From positions 248,001-312,000 of the forward strand of contig NZ_JACXAJ010000004.1 in assembly GCF_014773225.1 (NCBI RefSeq): 64,000 nucleotides of DNA, in the 5' to 3' direction. Positions 8,137 through 17,696 of the stretch are shown here, piece by piece. Origin of the DNA: Pontibacter aquaedesilientis (GTDB lineage: Bacteria; Bacteroidota; Bacteroidia; Cytophagales; Hymenobacteraceae). A model generated the notes under the pieces. The model saw nothing but the letters and a program-made list of their open reading frames with translations, made no database searches and had not been told where the DNA came from. How positions within the stretch are numbered: position 1 is the first letter of the stretch; each line of letters begins with the position of its first letter. Made by a program: the position numbers and the translations under genes.

Positions 8137-11100
8137 ATGAAAAACACATTTACTTTAATCATGTTATTCCTCCTTACCTGCTGGTCCACCAGCGTTGCGG
8201 CACAGCAACGGGAGGTTAGCGGCCGTGTGACAGCAGCCGACACCGGCACAGGTATGCCGGGGGTGAGCGTGGCCGTAAAAGGCACCACCACTGGTGTGGC
8301 CACCGACACCGACGGCAACTACCAGATCCGGGTACCCGACAACAACGCTATACTGGTGTTCCGTTTTCTGGGCTATCAAACCCGCGAAGTACCGGTGGGC
8401 GGCCAATCGACCATTAATGTGAGTCTCGCCACCGATGCTAAACAGCTGGGGGAAGTGATGGTAACAGCCATGGGCATTACCCGCGAAAAGAAAGCGTTGG
8501 GCTATGCTGCGCAGGGCGTAGAGTCGCAGGAATTGGTGCAGCACCGCCAACCCAACGTACTCAACGCCATGCAGGGCAAAGTGGCCGGTGCCGTTATCTC
8601 CAGCACAGGCGGTGCGCCGGGCCAGGGCACCAGCATTCAGATCCGGGGTATCAACTCCATCGATCCTACCCGACCTAGTCAGCCTCTTTTTGTGATCGAC
8701 GGCGTGCTGATGGACAACTCTACCTCCACTTTCGGCCAAAGCGCCGAGCTAAGAGGTATGAGTAACCGACTGGCCGACATCAACCCCGACGACATTGAGT
8801 CGATAAATGTGCTGAAAGGCGGTGCCGCCACAGCCCTCTATGGTCTGCGCGGTGCCAATGGTGTGGTGGTGATCACGACCAAACGAGGACAGCAAGGCGC
8901 ACTCAGCGTGAACTTTACCAGCACTGCCGGTATAGAGGAAGTCAATAAATTTCCGGATGTGCAGGACAAGTATACGCAAGGGTATAGAGGAGTATATGAT
9001 CCTGCCAGCTTCTGGCCATCCTGGGGACCAACCGTGGAAGCGGCTCGACAAATTGATCCTACTCACCCTGCAGAACTCTACAATCACTTCCGGGACGCCT
9101 ACGAAACGGGCAATCAGTTCAGAAACTCGCTTTCGGTTTCGGGCGGTAACGAGACCATCACGTTTCTCAGCTCCCTTTCTCACCTCAAGCACGAGGGCGT
9201 GCTGCCCTTCACCGATTTCGAGAACTTCTCGGCCCGCCTGAACACGGATGTGAAGCTAAGCGAGAAGTTCAAAACCGGGGCCAACTTCAACTATTCCAAG
9301 TCGGGGGGCAAGCGCTACAACGCCGACCGCTTTAACGAGAGTTTGAGTTACTGGTCGCCCCGCTGGGATGTGCGTGATTTCCGCAAACCGGACGGCACCA
9401 TGCAAACCTACCGCAACAACAACCCGATTTACGGGGCTGCCACAAACCAAATGGAAGACGACGTGAACCGCTTCATTGGCAGTGTGCACTTTGGCTATGC
9501 GCCGCTTAAATGGCTAGACCTGAACTATCGAGTTGGTGTGGACTCGTATACCGACGACAGAACCCGTACCGCCCCCGGCCCGCGAGGCCTGGCGGGTGAG
9601 CAGGTATACGAAGACAACGGCCAGGGCTTTGTGTATGAGTACACCACCAAATTCAGAAGTGTCAACTCCACCTTCGTGGCCACGGCCAACTCCAGCTTCG
9701 GGGAGAACTTCAACGCTACTTTCCGTCTCGGGCACGAACTTTACGACGAGAACATCAATAGCTTCGGGGTGGAAGGCAACGAGCTGACCGTGTTCGACTA
9801 CTTTGACCTGCGCAATGCCAAACAGCTCAACGCCCGGGATGACCAGTCGAAATATCGCCTGATGGGCTTTTTCGGAGAAGCTTCCGTTGACTACCGCAAC
9901 TTCCTGTTCCTGACCCTGACCGGCCGAAACGATATTACCTCTACCCTCCGGGAAGATAATAACTCTTTCTTTTACCCTTCGGCCAGTTTGAGCTATGTGT
10001 TCTCCGAGCACCTCGACCTGCCTTCTTTCATCAACCAAAGCAAGCTGCGACTGTCTTATGCCCAAATAGGAAAAGACGCTCCCCGCTATTCGACTTCGTT
10101 TGGTTTCTCGCCTTACTCCGGCTTTCCGACAGGCTTTACGGGCTTCACACGGTCGGCCTTGCTAGGCGATGTTAACCTGCGCCCGGAGTTTACCGACACG
10201 TATGAGGCCGGCCTGGAAATGTCTTTCCTGGATGATCGTTTGGGCTTTGACTTTACCTACTACTATTCGCTGAGCAAAGACCAAATCATCCCGATCGATG
10301 TAGCCGCCTCCACGGGCTATGTGCGGGCAGCCGTAAATTCGGGCAGTATGCGCAACAGGGGTGTCGAGATCATTCTCAATGCCACGCCAGTACGCTCACA
10401 GGACTTCAGCTGGGACTCCAAGATCATCTTCTCTGCGAACCGCAACAAGATCGTGAGTATACGTGAAGGCCTCGAGGAAATTCCCTACGCCGCGCAGTTC
10501 GGTTATGTAGGATCTACCGTGACCATGAAGCTTATTCCGGGGCAGCCTTATGGCAACATCTACGGGTCGCATTGGCAGCGTTACTATGGTCCGGGTGAGG
10601 AAGAGGATCCGTTGTTCCTGGATAAGGATCGACCAATTGTTATCGGAGCCAATGGCTTCCCGGTGCGGGCACCGCTCTCCAGCCAGAAGATTCTGGGCAA
10701 CTCACAGCCTGACTGGATCGGAGGCTTCACCAACACTTTCACCTACAAAAACCTGAGCCTGACCAGCTTGCTAGACGCTCGTGTGGGCCACGAGAAGTAT
10801 AACCAGATGGGTAACTTTTTTGCGGCTTTTGGTATAGCCGAGTATACCGAGGACCGGGAGGATTTCAGGGTGTTTGAAGGGGTATTGGCCGACGGCACTC
10901 CAAATACGAAACAAGTATGGCTGGGACAAGGCATGGGACCAGACGGTGTAGACTACGGCGATGGTTACTACCGCCGCTTCTTCCGGGGCGTTTCTGAAAA
11001 TTTTGTGGAAGATGCCTCCTGGGTGCGCCTCCGTTCCCTTACCCTGAGCTATAACTTGCCAAGCCGCTGGTTTGAGAACAACTTTATCCGCAGCAGCTCT

Positions 11101-11259
11101 GTCTCGCTCACCGGAAACAACCTCTGGCTATCCACCGATTTCTCCGGCTATGACCCCGAAAACAGCTCTACACCAAGTGGCAGTAACGTGGACGGATTTG
11201 CCGGTTTTACCTACCCTGCTGTGAGAAGTTACCTGTTTACCCTGAATGTTGGATTCTAA
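8137..11259 (+). CDS. SusC/RagA-family TonB-linked outer-membrane transporter
   Basis: A 1040-residue outer-membrane beta barrel that imports a ligand captured by its SusD partner, powered by TonB. Visible in order: signal peptide (1-22), a carboxypeptidase-regulatory-like beta domain (about 25-108), a plug domain with the motif set LQGKVAGV-like (MQGKVAGAVIS), IQIRGINSI, PLFVIDGV, and ALYGLRGANGVVVITTKRG, then a long barrel ending in an aromatic residue (LNVGF). The next gene encodes SusD, 15 bases on. No glycosidase or peptidase is clustered here, so the substrate (glycan or peptide) is open. Confidence 0.97.
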   Translation: MKNTFTLIMLFLLTCWSTSVAAQQREVSGRVTAADTGTGMPGVSVAVKGTTTGVATDTDGNYQIRVPDNNAILVFRFLGYQTREVPVGGQSTINVSLATDAKQLGEVMVTAMGITREKKALGYAAQGVESQELVQHRQPNVLNAMQGKVAGAVISSTGGAPGQGTSIQIRGINSIDPTRPSQPLFVIDGVLMDNSTSTFGQSAELRGMSNRLADINPDDIESINVLKGGAATALYGLRGANGVVVITTKRGQQGALSVNFTSTAGIEEVNKFPDVQDKYTQGYRGVYDPASFWPSWGPTVEAARQIDPTHPAELYNHFRDAYETGNQFRNSLSVSGGNETITFLSSLSHLKHEGVLPFTDFENFSARLNTDVKLSEKFKTGANFNYSKSGGKRYNADRFNESLSYWSPRWDVRDFRKPDGTMQTYRNNNPIYGAATNQMEDDVNRFIGSVHFGYAPLKWLDLNYRVGVDSYTDDRTRTAPGPRGLAGEQVYEDNGQGFVYEYTTKFRSVNSTFVATANSSFGENFNATFRLGHELYDENINSFGVEGNELTVFDYFDLRNAKQLNARDDQSKYRLMGFFGEASVDYRNFLFLTLTGRNDITSTLREDNNSFFYPSASLSYVFSEHLDLPSFINQSKLRLSYAQIGKDAPRYSTSFGFSPYSGFPTGFTGFTRSALLGDVNLRPEFTDTYEAGLEMSFLDDRLGFDFTYYYSLSKDQIIPIDVAASTGYVRAAVNSGSMRNRGVEIILNATPVRSQDFSWDSKIIFSANRNKIVSIREGLEEIPYAAQFGYVGSTVTMKLIPGQPYGNIYGSHWQRYYGPGEEEDPLFLDKDRPIVIGANGFPVRAPLSSQKILGNSQPDWIGGFTNTFTYKNLSLTSLLDARVGHEKYNQMGNFFAAFGIAEYTEDREDFRVFEGVLADGTPNTKQVWLGQGMGPDGVDYGDGYYRRFFRGVSENFVEDASWVRLRSLTLSYNLPSRWFENNFIRSSSVSLTGNNLWLSTDFSGYDPENSSTPSGSNVDGFAGFTYPAVRSYLFTLNVGF

Positions 11260-11274
11260 AAAAGAAACATCCCT

Positions 11275-12693
11275 ATGAGAAAGATATATAGATACGCGAT
11301 GGCCTTTATGCTGATGGGAGCATCGCTGTGCTTGCAAAGCTGCGAAGATTATTTTGACCTGAACGAAAACCCGAACCTCGTCTCGAGCCCGCCGCTGAGA
11401 GCCATGCTGTCGACTGCTACCCATAAGACGGGCCTGAACAGCCAGCGGGTGGCCGCCACCACTTCCTTTTTTGTGCAGTACGTGGCCAGCCCTGTTGCCG
11501 GCAATGGTACTGACACCTACCAGGTGACCGACTACACCAGCACCTGGGATGCCCTATACCTGGCCATGGCCGACATTTACGACATGAAACAGAAAGGGAT
11601 AGAGGAAGGTGCTTCGGACTATGTTGGCGTGGCCAACATCATGATGTCCTACCACCTGAGTCTGGTGTCTGACCTGTGGGGAGATGCGCCTTATTCCCAG
11701 GCCTTTGACAACAGCACCCTCACACCGGCATTCGACTCGCAGCAGGACTTATATGCAGAATCGCTCCGGCTCCTTGACCAAGGTATAGCCGAACTCAACA
11801 AAACCGATTCTAAGGTTGCCCTGAGCGCCGATAATGACCTGATTCATGGAGGCGACAAAAGTAAGTGGATAAAAACCGCCAATGCTTTCAAGGCCCGCCT
11901 GCTCAACAAAATCAGCAAGCAGTCATCTTACAATCCTGCGGCTGTCCTGACAGCTGTTGAGAATTCGTACCAGTCTAATGCAGATGACGCCGAGATGAAA
12001 GTGTTTGCGAACCGCAACCCTTGGGCACAGATCGCGCTCAACAACCAGAACCTGGTGCTGGGCGGCTGGCTTTCCAGGCAGTTGGTCAATCAACTGAACG
12101 GCACAACCTACGGGGTGGTTGATCCTCGCCTTACGCGGATTACCGACCCAACCGTTACGGGCACTTTTGTGGGCACCCCGAATGGTACCGGAAACGTTGG
12201 CCCAGCCAACAACACGGTACGCGACGAGGTGTACATTTCACGCAATTCTCCTTTGACAGGTGACCTTTCGCCGATCATCATCGCCTCGTATGCCGAAATG
12301 AAGTTTATAGAGGCAGAGGCCGCCTTTCGGGCTGGCAATCGCGACAGAGCCTACACCGCCTACCTGACAGGTATACGGGCCCATATGGACAAGCTGGGTG
12401 TGCCGCCTAATGAGCGTGACGCCTACCTGAACAACCCGGCTGTGGCCGTGGGAGCCGCCAACCTGACGCTTGCCCTTATCTTCAAGGAAAAGTATGTCGT
12501 GACTTATCTGAACCCTGAGGCCTGGAACGATGCCCGCCGCTTCGACTACCAGTACGCTGGTTTCACGCTACCTGTGGGAGCCGACCTGCCTACCTTCATC
12601 CGTAGGGTAGCCTACCCGCAAGGCGAGTCCAGCAAGAACCCAAACACACCTAATTCTCCTGTTCTTTCCGATAAACTTTGGTGGGACAGGTAG
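11275..12693 (+). CDS. SusD/RagB-family outer-membrane lipoprotein
   Basis: A 472-residue surface lipoprotein that caps the SusC barrel and binds the substrate. The signal sequence ends in a lipobox (CLQSC, lipid on Cys23), followed by the short motif EDYFDLNENPN typical of the SusD_2 branch. The C terminus has the familiar pattern of a late WNDARRFDY motif and a closing WWDR. It is co-transcribed with susC (15-base gap), and a terminator follows. A SusD_2 type partner often goes with small operons lacking glycoside hydrolases. Confidence 0.95.
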   Translation: MRKIYRYAMAFMLMGASLCLQSCEDYFDLNENPNLVSSPPLRAMLSTATHKTGLNSQRVAATTSFFVQYVASPVAGNGTDTYQVTDYTSTWDALYLAMADIYDMKQKGIEEGASDYVGVANIMMSYHLSLVSDLWGDAPYSQAFDNSTLTPAFDSQQDLYAESLRLLDQGIAELNKTDSKVALSADNDLIHGGDKSKWIKTANAFKARLLNKISKQSSYNPAAVLTAVENSYQSNADDAEMKVFANRNPWAQIALNNQNLVLGGWLSRQLVNQLNGTTYGVVDPRLTRITDPTVTGTFVGTPNGTGNVGPANNTVRDEVYISRNSPLTGDLSPIIIASYAEMKFIEAEAAFRAGNRDRAYTAYLTGIRAHMDKLGVPPNERDAYLNNPAVAVGAANLTLALIFKEKYVVTYLNPEAWNDARRFDYQYAGFTLPVGADLPTFIRRVAYPQGESSKNPNTPNSPVLSDKLWWDR

Positions 12694-12730
12694 GAGTTAG
12701 AAAGTTAGAAAGTTTAGGAGTTAGAAAGTT
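12694..12730. repeat. Intergenic GTTAGAAAGTT repeat tract
   Basis: Starting right after the susD stop codon, the unit GTTAGAAAGTT recurs in overlapping copies. The same unit is found on both sides of the aceB-aceA spacer near 56.9 and 57.0 kb. Confidence 0.7.
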
Positions 12731-12745
12731 AAAACTCCATATAAG

Positions 12746-12786
12746 ACAAAGAAGCCGGTCTGCTTGCGCAGCCGGCTTCTTTGTTT
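12746..12786 (+). terminator. Terminator after the susCD operon
   Basis: Perfect 13-bp stem (12746-12758 with 12772-12784), 13-base loop, then a short T-rich tail. Its symmetrical A/T flanks could also serve the convergent serine hydrolase gene. Confidence 0.85.
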
Positions 12787-12832
12787 GGTGCTCATACATT
12801 CGTCTGGAATCAGACAGCAAGGTATAGGTCGA

Positions 12833-14116
12833 TTAATACTTTATTCTGAACTTGTCGAGATTGGGTAGGTGCTTTCTTTTTCGCTTCAGTTCGTGCTCGT
12901 AAATGGTCCGGCCCAGGTTCTTCATGAAGGGGTACCCTACGGTATCGTAATCATATTTGCCATCGTTGAATATTTCGTCTTCGTTTGCCAGGATGACGGC
13001 CGTGACTAGGAACTCTACGTTCTTGTCGAAATCCACGATGTAGGCATTGTCGATCAGGAAGCCGTAAGCGTTGCCGACTTTGTTAAAAATCCGGATGTTG
13101 TCAGGTATAGACTTTTCGGATTTGCCATACATCAGGAACTTCACGTACCCGTCTGGGTACTCCTGCGGGTCGTAGCTTGGGTAATTACTCTCGCGAGGCA
13201 GCATGCTCATGTATTTGTAAAGGAAGGCATAGTCCTCGTCTGTCAGGTTGAAACGCTGCTGAGCCGGCACCGCCTCCGGAAACAGCACACTTCGGAGTAT
13301 CCCTTGCAGCGTCTCGATCGAGATATAGTTTTTGGCCCTGAAGTCCATCGGCCCGTTCACCAGTTCATCGCCTTTCATGTACCCTCTACCCAGCATGCCG
13401 TCGAACCTGGCTTGGTTAAATAAGATCGGGTTATTGACCAGAGGCTGCTCATAAATCACTTGTCCGTTTTTGTAAAACCGGAAAGGGTTGGTATGGCGGT
13501 TTTCGTCCGGGGTGAGAAAAATATCCAAACGGTGCACCAGTTGTACATCTTTAAATCCTTTCTGGTGGAGCGAGTGATTGAGTCGCTGCTGGCCCACAAA
13601 CTCATAGAGCCGGTTGTAGGCGTCGTTGTCACTCACTAGCAGCACCTTTTTGATGTAATGCGCAATAGAAGCCTGCCCATCAGCCGAGGTGCTGTCGCCT
13701 GTCACCGGACTTTGGCCCGCATAGGCGCTGTCTGCCTGCAAAGGCGTGTACTTGTCTAGTCCAGGTATAGCCAGTTCGTTGAGTTTTTCGAGTGCCACAA
13801 GCGCTCCGGGGAATTTCACGGTACTGGCCGGGTAGAAATACTCCTGCGGGTTTAGGCGGTAGGTATGGGAAGTGAAGTGCGGCTGGTTGTTCTCGTCGCG
13901 GTCTATCTGCGTGTACAAGATCTGCACCCTGTACTTCTCCGGGTTGTCGAGTATAGCCTTGAAATGCGCAGGCTCTGCTTGCAGGAGTTTCTCTATCATA
14001 TTCGTTTGCTTGCTTCCCCCCTGCTGACTGCCAGCACAGGATGACAGGGCGATTCCAGAGATCAACCCCAGGTATAGTGACAGTCTGCGCCGCTGTTGGT
14101 GTAACGTTCTTTTCAT
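12833..14116 (-). CDS. Secreted class A beta-lactamase-like serine hydrolase (lipoprotein)
   Basis: From ATG 14116 the protein has a basic N terminus, a hydrophobic run and a lipobox (ALSSC), so it is probably an outer-membrane lipoprotein. The serine-hydrolase motifs appear in order: SxxK as STVK (in PASTVKFPG), SDN (LLVSDNDAYN) and a KTG-like KVG (FNKVGNAYGF). This is the class A beta-lactamase / penicillin-binding fold, but the protein is much longer (about 427 residues) than a class A enzyme. It is annotated as a serine hydrolase; true beta-lactam hydrolysis is not shown. A longer frame starts at 14167, but it would bury the signal sequence. Confidence 0.85.
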   Translation of the reverse strand: MKRTLHQQRRRLSLYLGLISGIALSSCAGSQQGGSKQTNMIEKLLQAEPAHFKAILDNPEKYRVQILYTQIDRDENNQPHFTSHTYRLNPQEYFYPASTVKFPGALVALEKLNELAIPGLDKYTPLQADSAYAGQSPVTGDSTSADGQASIAHYIKKVLLVSDNDAYNRLYEFVGQQRLNHSLHQKGFKDVQLVHRLDIFLTPDENRHTNPFRFYKNGQVIYEQPLVNNPILFNQARFDGMLGRGYMKGDELVNGPMDFRAKNYISIETLQGILRSVLFPEAVPAQQRFNLTDEDYAFLYKYMSMLPRESNYPSYDPQEYPDGYVKFLMYGKSEKSIPDNIRIFNKVGNAYGFLIDNAYIVDFDKNVEFLVTAVILANEDEIFNDGKYDYDTVGYPFMKNLGRTIYEHELKRKRKHLPNLDKFRIKY

Positions 14117-14342
14117 GTCAGGCAGGTATGGTGTGAGTGAAGTTAAGAAGCTTTTTTGGGTTTGCAAGGAGGAAATGAGGAGCAGTTTTTAAGCAATAAG
14201 TTTGAGTTAAAGATTAGATAGGAAATTGCTATATTTAGAAGAATTATGGTCTTTCAAGGCGGTAGTTGTAGTAGATATAAGGCTGATAAACGTCATAGTG
14301 ACGTTTACACAGTCGTTAGGCTTTATAAACATTATGAATTAG

Positions 14343-15092
14343 ATGTATAGAATTGTTCTTCTTGTGTTCATAATGTTTTCAGCTTTTGCGTCTAAGGCTC
14401 AAGACAAAGCAAGGTTCTTCTCGGACTCAATTAACGGTGTCTATATACCTAAGAATTTAGAAGAAAGCCTTAAGCAAATTGACACCTTCTGGAATGATTC
14501 TACAAAACAGGAAGTAGCCAAATGGACAGAAGATGAATTTATTGGAAAAGCTCATCATGGGTTTGGCACATGGATTAGAAACAACTGGGGATTATGGGGC
14601 GGTTCACGGCTCTCGGAGTACTTCCACAAAATGGGAGTAAATCACCCAGATGACATATCGGGTATAATACTTACATCCTACCATAGAAAAATAACTGGGA
14701 AGCCACTAGAAGTTCAGTCACAGATTCAACATATCAAGCAGTACTGGGAGAAGGCAGAAATGGAAGAAAAAGAGCTAAAGCAAAAAGCTTTCAAAGAATT
14801 TTTTAAGGGCGATACTGTAGAGTTCTCTTACTATTACGAGTTCATTAGCCCTGAACAAGAAGCTTCTTATATGAATGATTCATGTGAAGCTTATGGTATA
14901 GTAATCGATAAAAACGAAAAGGATTTAACCCTTCTTGTTAAGCTACTCAGAGCTTGTGACGAGAAAGGGATCGTAGTTGACAGATATGCTAGAACTGACA
15001 ATTCTGGAAAGCAGGTTAGGGAAGAGCACATCGAAGTAATGCTAGAAGGAGAAAAGAAGTGGCTTGGATATAATCTGTGGCATGTTAAATAA
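14343..15092 (+). CDS. Exported DUF6794-like hypothetical protein
   Basis: A 249-residue protein with a signal peptide (1-19, ending SKAQ). Its middle holds the block HHGFGTWIRNNWGLWGGSRL followed by HPDDISGIIL, which I recognise as the DUF6794 core found in Bacteroidetes, usually in small accessory genes. The C-terminal half is charged and may bind a partner. GC content is clearly lower than that of neighbouring operons. Function unknown. It opens the accessory stretch that runs to about 19.5 kb. Confidence 0.7.
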   Translation: MYRIVLLVFIMFSAFASKAQDKARFFSDSINGVYIPKNLEESLKQIDTFWNDSTKQEVAKWTEDEFIGKAHHGFGTWIRNNWGLWGGSRLSEYFHKMGVNHPDDISGIILTSYHRKITGKPLEVQSQIQHIKQYWEKAEMEEKELKQKAFKEFFKGDTVEFSYYYEFISPEQEASYMNDSCEAYGIVIDKNEKDLTLLVKLLRACDEKGIVVDRYARTDNSGKQVREEHIEVMLEGEKKWLGYNLWHVK

Positions 15093-15221
15093 AGAAATAC
15101 ATAGCCTAACCCTATGTATAGCGCATTAAAATGCACCATACATTAACCGTTATGCCTCGCCCACCAGCCGCGCTTACAATCCGCCAGCACTAAATTGAGC
15201 AATCATTAAAATTTTAAGTTT

Positions 15222-15947
15222 ATGTTAGGAATAATAATAGCTCTGATCGTTTCCTGGATAGTACTATACCTGTTTGAGAAAGAATCCATCCTTTGCTTAG
15301 GCTTCCTACCGATCTCAAAAAGAGCGAAGCAGTTGATCATCGGATTCTGTATTACAGCAGTCCTATGCGTTTTCACTCAAATTTCCGTGATGTTACTAAA
15401 AGGCTCAAGTTTCCACTTAAGCACTAACTACAGCCTAAATTTACTCGCCAGCATGTTCTGGTGGGACCTAAGATCAGTGCTAACCGAAGAGTTGGTTTTC
15501 AGGGGAGCACTGTTATTCGTCCTGATAGAACGATTGGGGATGAAGACAGGGGTTCTGATTTCAGCAGCAGCATTCGGAATCTATCACTGGTTTTCGATGG
15601 GAGTATTCGGAAATATCTTCCCCATGATCATCGTCTTCATTGGTACCGGCCTGATGGGATATGCCTGGGCCTTAGCCTTTGCTAAAACTAATTCCATCTT
15701 TTTACCCATCGGATTGCACCTCGGATGGAATTTTACTTTCAACACCATTTTTTCGAAAGGACCGCTTGGTCAAGGCTTATTAACGGAAACAGGGGGCAGC
15801 CTCATAAGCGATTGGTTTTCTTTGATTGGACTTTGGGTCGTTCCCCTTGTTGTTCTGCTCATCATCAAATACTGGATTCCAACCGAGTTGACTGAGCAGT
15901 TAAACTTAAAAACCAACACCTCTGCCAACACATCCAATGTCCATTAA
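15222..15947 (+). CDS. CPBP-family intramembrane glutamic endopeptidase (CAAX protease homologue)
   Basis: A 241-residue polytopic membrane protein. The active-site signature is present: EE at 89-90 followed by R94 (TEELVFRGALLF), His122 (FGIYHWFS), and a later His in PIGLHLGWNF. These match the CPBP/Abi family, whose members process prenylated proteins or bacteriocin-like peptides and act inside the membrane. The gene overlaps the next (GNAT) by 11 bases, so the pair is translated together. The substrate is unknown; a self-immunity or stress role is possible for this family but is not shown here. Confidence 0.85.
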   Translation: MLGIIIALIVSWIVLYLFEKESILCLGFLPISKRAKQLIIGFCITAVLCVFTQISVMLLKGSSFHLSTNYSLNLLASMFWWDLRSVLTEELVFRGALLFVLIERLGMKTGVLISAAAFGIYHWFSMGVFGNIFPMIIVFIGTGLMGYAWALAFAKTNSIFLPIGLHLGWNFTFNTIFSKGPLGQGLLTETGGSLISDWFSLIGLWVVPLVVLLIIKYWIPTELTEQLNLKTNTSANTSNVH

Positions 15948-16467
15948 TATCAGACAAGAGCAACCCACGGACTATCCCTTTGTCTTCAGCCTGATCGAAG
16001 CGGCTTTCAGGCAGGAGTCGATGAGCGACCATACGGAGCAACACCTGGTGGAGCGCCTACGGCAATCGGCTGCGTTTATACCTGAGCTCTCGCTGGTGGC
16101 TGTTGATGGGGAAAAGGTCGTGGGGCACATCCTGCTGACGAAGTTAAAAATAAAGCGTGGAGAGCAAGAGTTCGATTCGCTCTCGCTGGCCCCGGTGGCC
16201 GTGCTGCCTGCCTATCAGCACCAAGGTATAGGCGGCATGCTGATCAGAGAGGCGCATGAGATCGCCCGACAGTTAGGCCACAGGTCTGTTCTCCTCGTTG
16301 GTCACGAAAATTACTATCCTCGTTTTGGCTATAAGCGGGCTTCTTCCTTCGGTATAAATTTCCCTTTCGAGGCTCCGGATGAAAACTGTATGGCAATTGA
16401 GTTGACTGAGAACGGACTGGCCGGGGTTAGTGGCACGGTGGTTTACCCCAAAGGATTTTTCGAGTAG
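15937..16467 (+). CDS. GNAT N-acetyltransferase (YhbS-like)
   Basis: A 176-residue cytoplasmic acetyltransferase. The acetyl-CoA binding motif A is seen in LPAYQHQGIGGMLIREA, followed by the motif YYPRFGYKRA typical of the YhbS branch. The start ATG lies inside the end of the CAAX-protease-like gene (11-base overlap). The acceptor could be a small molecule or a protein N terminus; the sequence does not say. Confidence 0.85.
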   Translation: MSINIRQEQPTDYPFVFSLIEAAFRQESMSDHTEQHLVERLRQSAAFIPELSLVAVDGEKVVGHILLTKLKIKRGEQEFDSLSLAPVAVLPAYQHQGIGGMLIREAHEIARQLGHRSVLLVGHENYYPRFGYKRASSFGINFPFEAPDENCMAIELTENGLAGVSGTVVYPKGFFE

Positions 16468-16542
16468 CGCCACCCCGCTTGCAACGCCTGTTATGGAATC
16501 TGGCTCTTACCAGTAGCGGCTATACCTGTAGCCCTCAGCTCC

Positions 16543-17157
16543 ATGACACACAACACACTTTGTATTTTCTTATTCCTGTTATTCCTGATCAGCTGCCACA
16601 GTACAACATTAGCGCAAGGGTCTCAAGCGTCCTCCAGACAGGTGTTACAATTGTCGGGGCAGGTTGTGAGCAACGACAGTCTGTTGGGGCTGGAAGGTGT
16701 CGCAGTATATGTGTCGGGCACGACAAGGGGCACGCATACCCGCAAAAGCGGCTATTTCTCTCTGCCGGTTGTGGCAGGCGACACGGTTGTATTTGCCGCG
16801 TTGGGTCATGAAACAATATACCATAGCGTACCCGCCAGTACGACAAAAAGCAGTATTACCTTGTATGTTAAATTGAAAGAAAAGAGCAGCACACTGCCAA
16901 CTGTGGATGTGATGCCTTGGGCCACCGAACATGACCTGAAGCAGGCTGTTTTAAGAACGAAACTACCTAAAGATACACAGGACCTCCTGGCACCTATTCC
17001 GCCACCAGTCGTTTATAAATCGGTTACAGATATGCCCGCCATGGATGCCGACGCCAACTTTAAACACGGTCTCCAACAGCAGAAACAATCGCGAGATGCA
17101 CGCATCAGAGTACCTGACATCATAAAGATCTTCTCCATCCCGATTAAGTATTATTAG
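16543..17157 (+). CDS. Exported carboxypeptidase-regulatory-like domain protein
   Basis: A 204-residue protein with a signal sequence that contains a possible lipobox (LISC) and a second processing site (TLAQ). Residues about 37-112 form a CarboxypepD_reg-like beta sandwich (LSGQVVSNDSLLGLEGVAVY, then GTTRGTHTRKSGYFSLPV), the same fold as at the N terminus of SusC proteins. The remaining part is Pro/Asp-rich and ends in IPIKYY. Function unknown; probably an envelope protein. The hairpin at 17169 may end its transcript. Confidence 0.75.
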   Translation: MTHNTLCIFLFLLFLISCHSTTLAQGSQASSRQVLQLSGQVVSNDSLLGLEGVAVYVSGTTRGTHTRKSGYFSLPVVAGDTVVFAALGHETIYHSVPASTTKSSITLYVKLKEKSSTLPTVDVMPWATEHDLKQAVLRTKLPKDTQDLLAPIPPPVVYKSVTDMPAMDADANFKHGLQQQKQSRDARIRVPDIIKIFSIPIKYY

Positions 17158-17168
17158 TGCTGCTTCAG

Positions 17169-17194
17169 CCAAAAGGAAAGTCCTCTCCTTTTGG
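17169..17194 (+). terminator. Weak hairpin after the carboxypeptidase-like gene
   Basis: The arms CCAAAAGGA (17169-17177) and TCCTTTTGG (17186-17194) are perfectly paired. No T run follows, so termination is only possible. Confidence 0.4.
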
Positions 17195-17257
17195 GTAAGA
17201 TTTTGCTTTCACCGATTAGGAAGGCACATAAATTCGAAGCAGCTGTATGGGCTAGAT

Positions 17258-17509
17258 TTGAGTAAGTACACACTGTCTGTCAACGTGGCTATACCTGCCG
17301 TAGTCCATCCCAAGCCAGCCACCGATGTGAAAGCCAATGGCTATACCCTGGTGTCGCAGAGCCGCACCGTGCTGTTAGAACAGACCCAGCATGTGCTGGC
17401 CAGCATGATGGGCGACGTCCCCATCTGCAACGTCTGCGGCCACATCACCCTACGCTCGGGCACGTGCTACAAGTGTCTGAACTGTGGGAATAGTTTGGGG
17501 TGTAGTTAA
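17258..17509 (+). pseudogene. nrdJ: 3' remnant of adenosylcobalamin-dependent ribonucleotide reductase
   Basis: The last ~80 codons match the C-terminal tail of B12-dependent ribonucleotide reductase: a linker, then MMGDVPICNVCGHI, and the zinc-ribbon-like end CYKCLNCGNSLGCS. In the full enzyme these cysteines shuttle electrons to the active site. Here the catalytic body (700 or more residues) is missing; only a TTG could start the frame. The piece is therefore a truncation remnant, left by deletion or a partial duplication. A very strong terminator follows, as expected for the original gene end. Whether an intact copy exists elsewhere cannot be seen. Confidence 0.85.
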
Positions 17510-17520
17510 GGGAGTTGAGT

Positions 17521-17568
17521 GGAAATGAAACAGGAGCGCCTGGGTATAGGCGCTCCTGTTTCATTTCC
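17521..17568 (+). terminator. Long palindromic terminator after the nrdJ remnant
   Basis: Perfect 21-bp stem (17521-17541 with 17548-17568) around a six-base loop. The loop and right arm contain a copy of the GGTATAG motif. Confidence 0.85.
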
Positions 17569-17696
17569 TCTAAACTCATATTAAATATATTAAATGTAAA
17601 ATACATATTATTATAGTTACTTTTTTTAATAATATTCTTTTACTTATATATATTTAATGTTTATTATTGTAATACTACACATCATACGAAATATTT

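Noticed and set aside
12833-14116. True beta-lactamase (antibiotic resistance) call
   Set aside because: The serine motifs fit the fold, but the length, lipoprotein signal and KVG variant argue for a cell-envelope hydrolase; resistance cannot be claimed from sequence.
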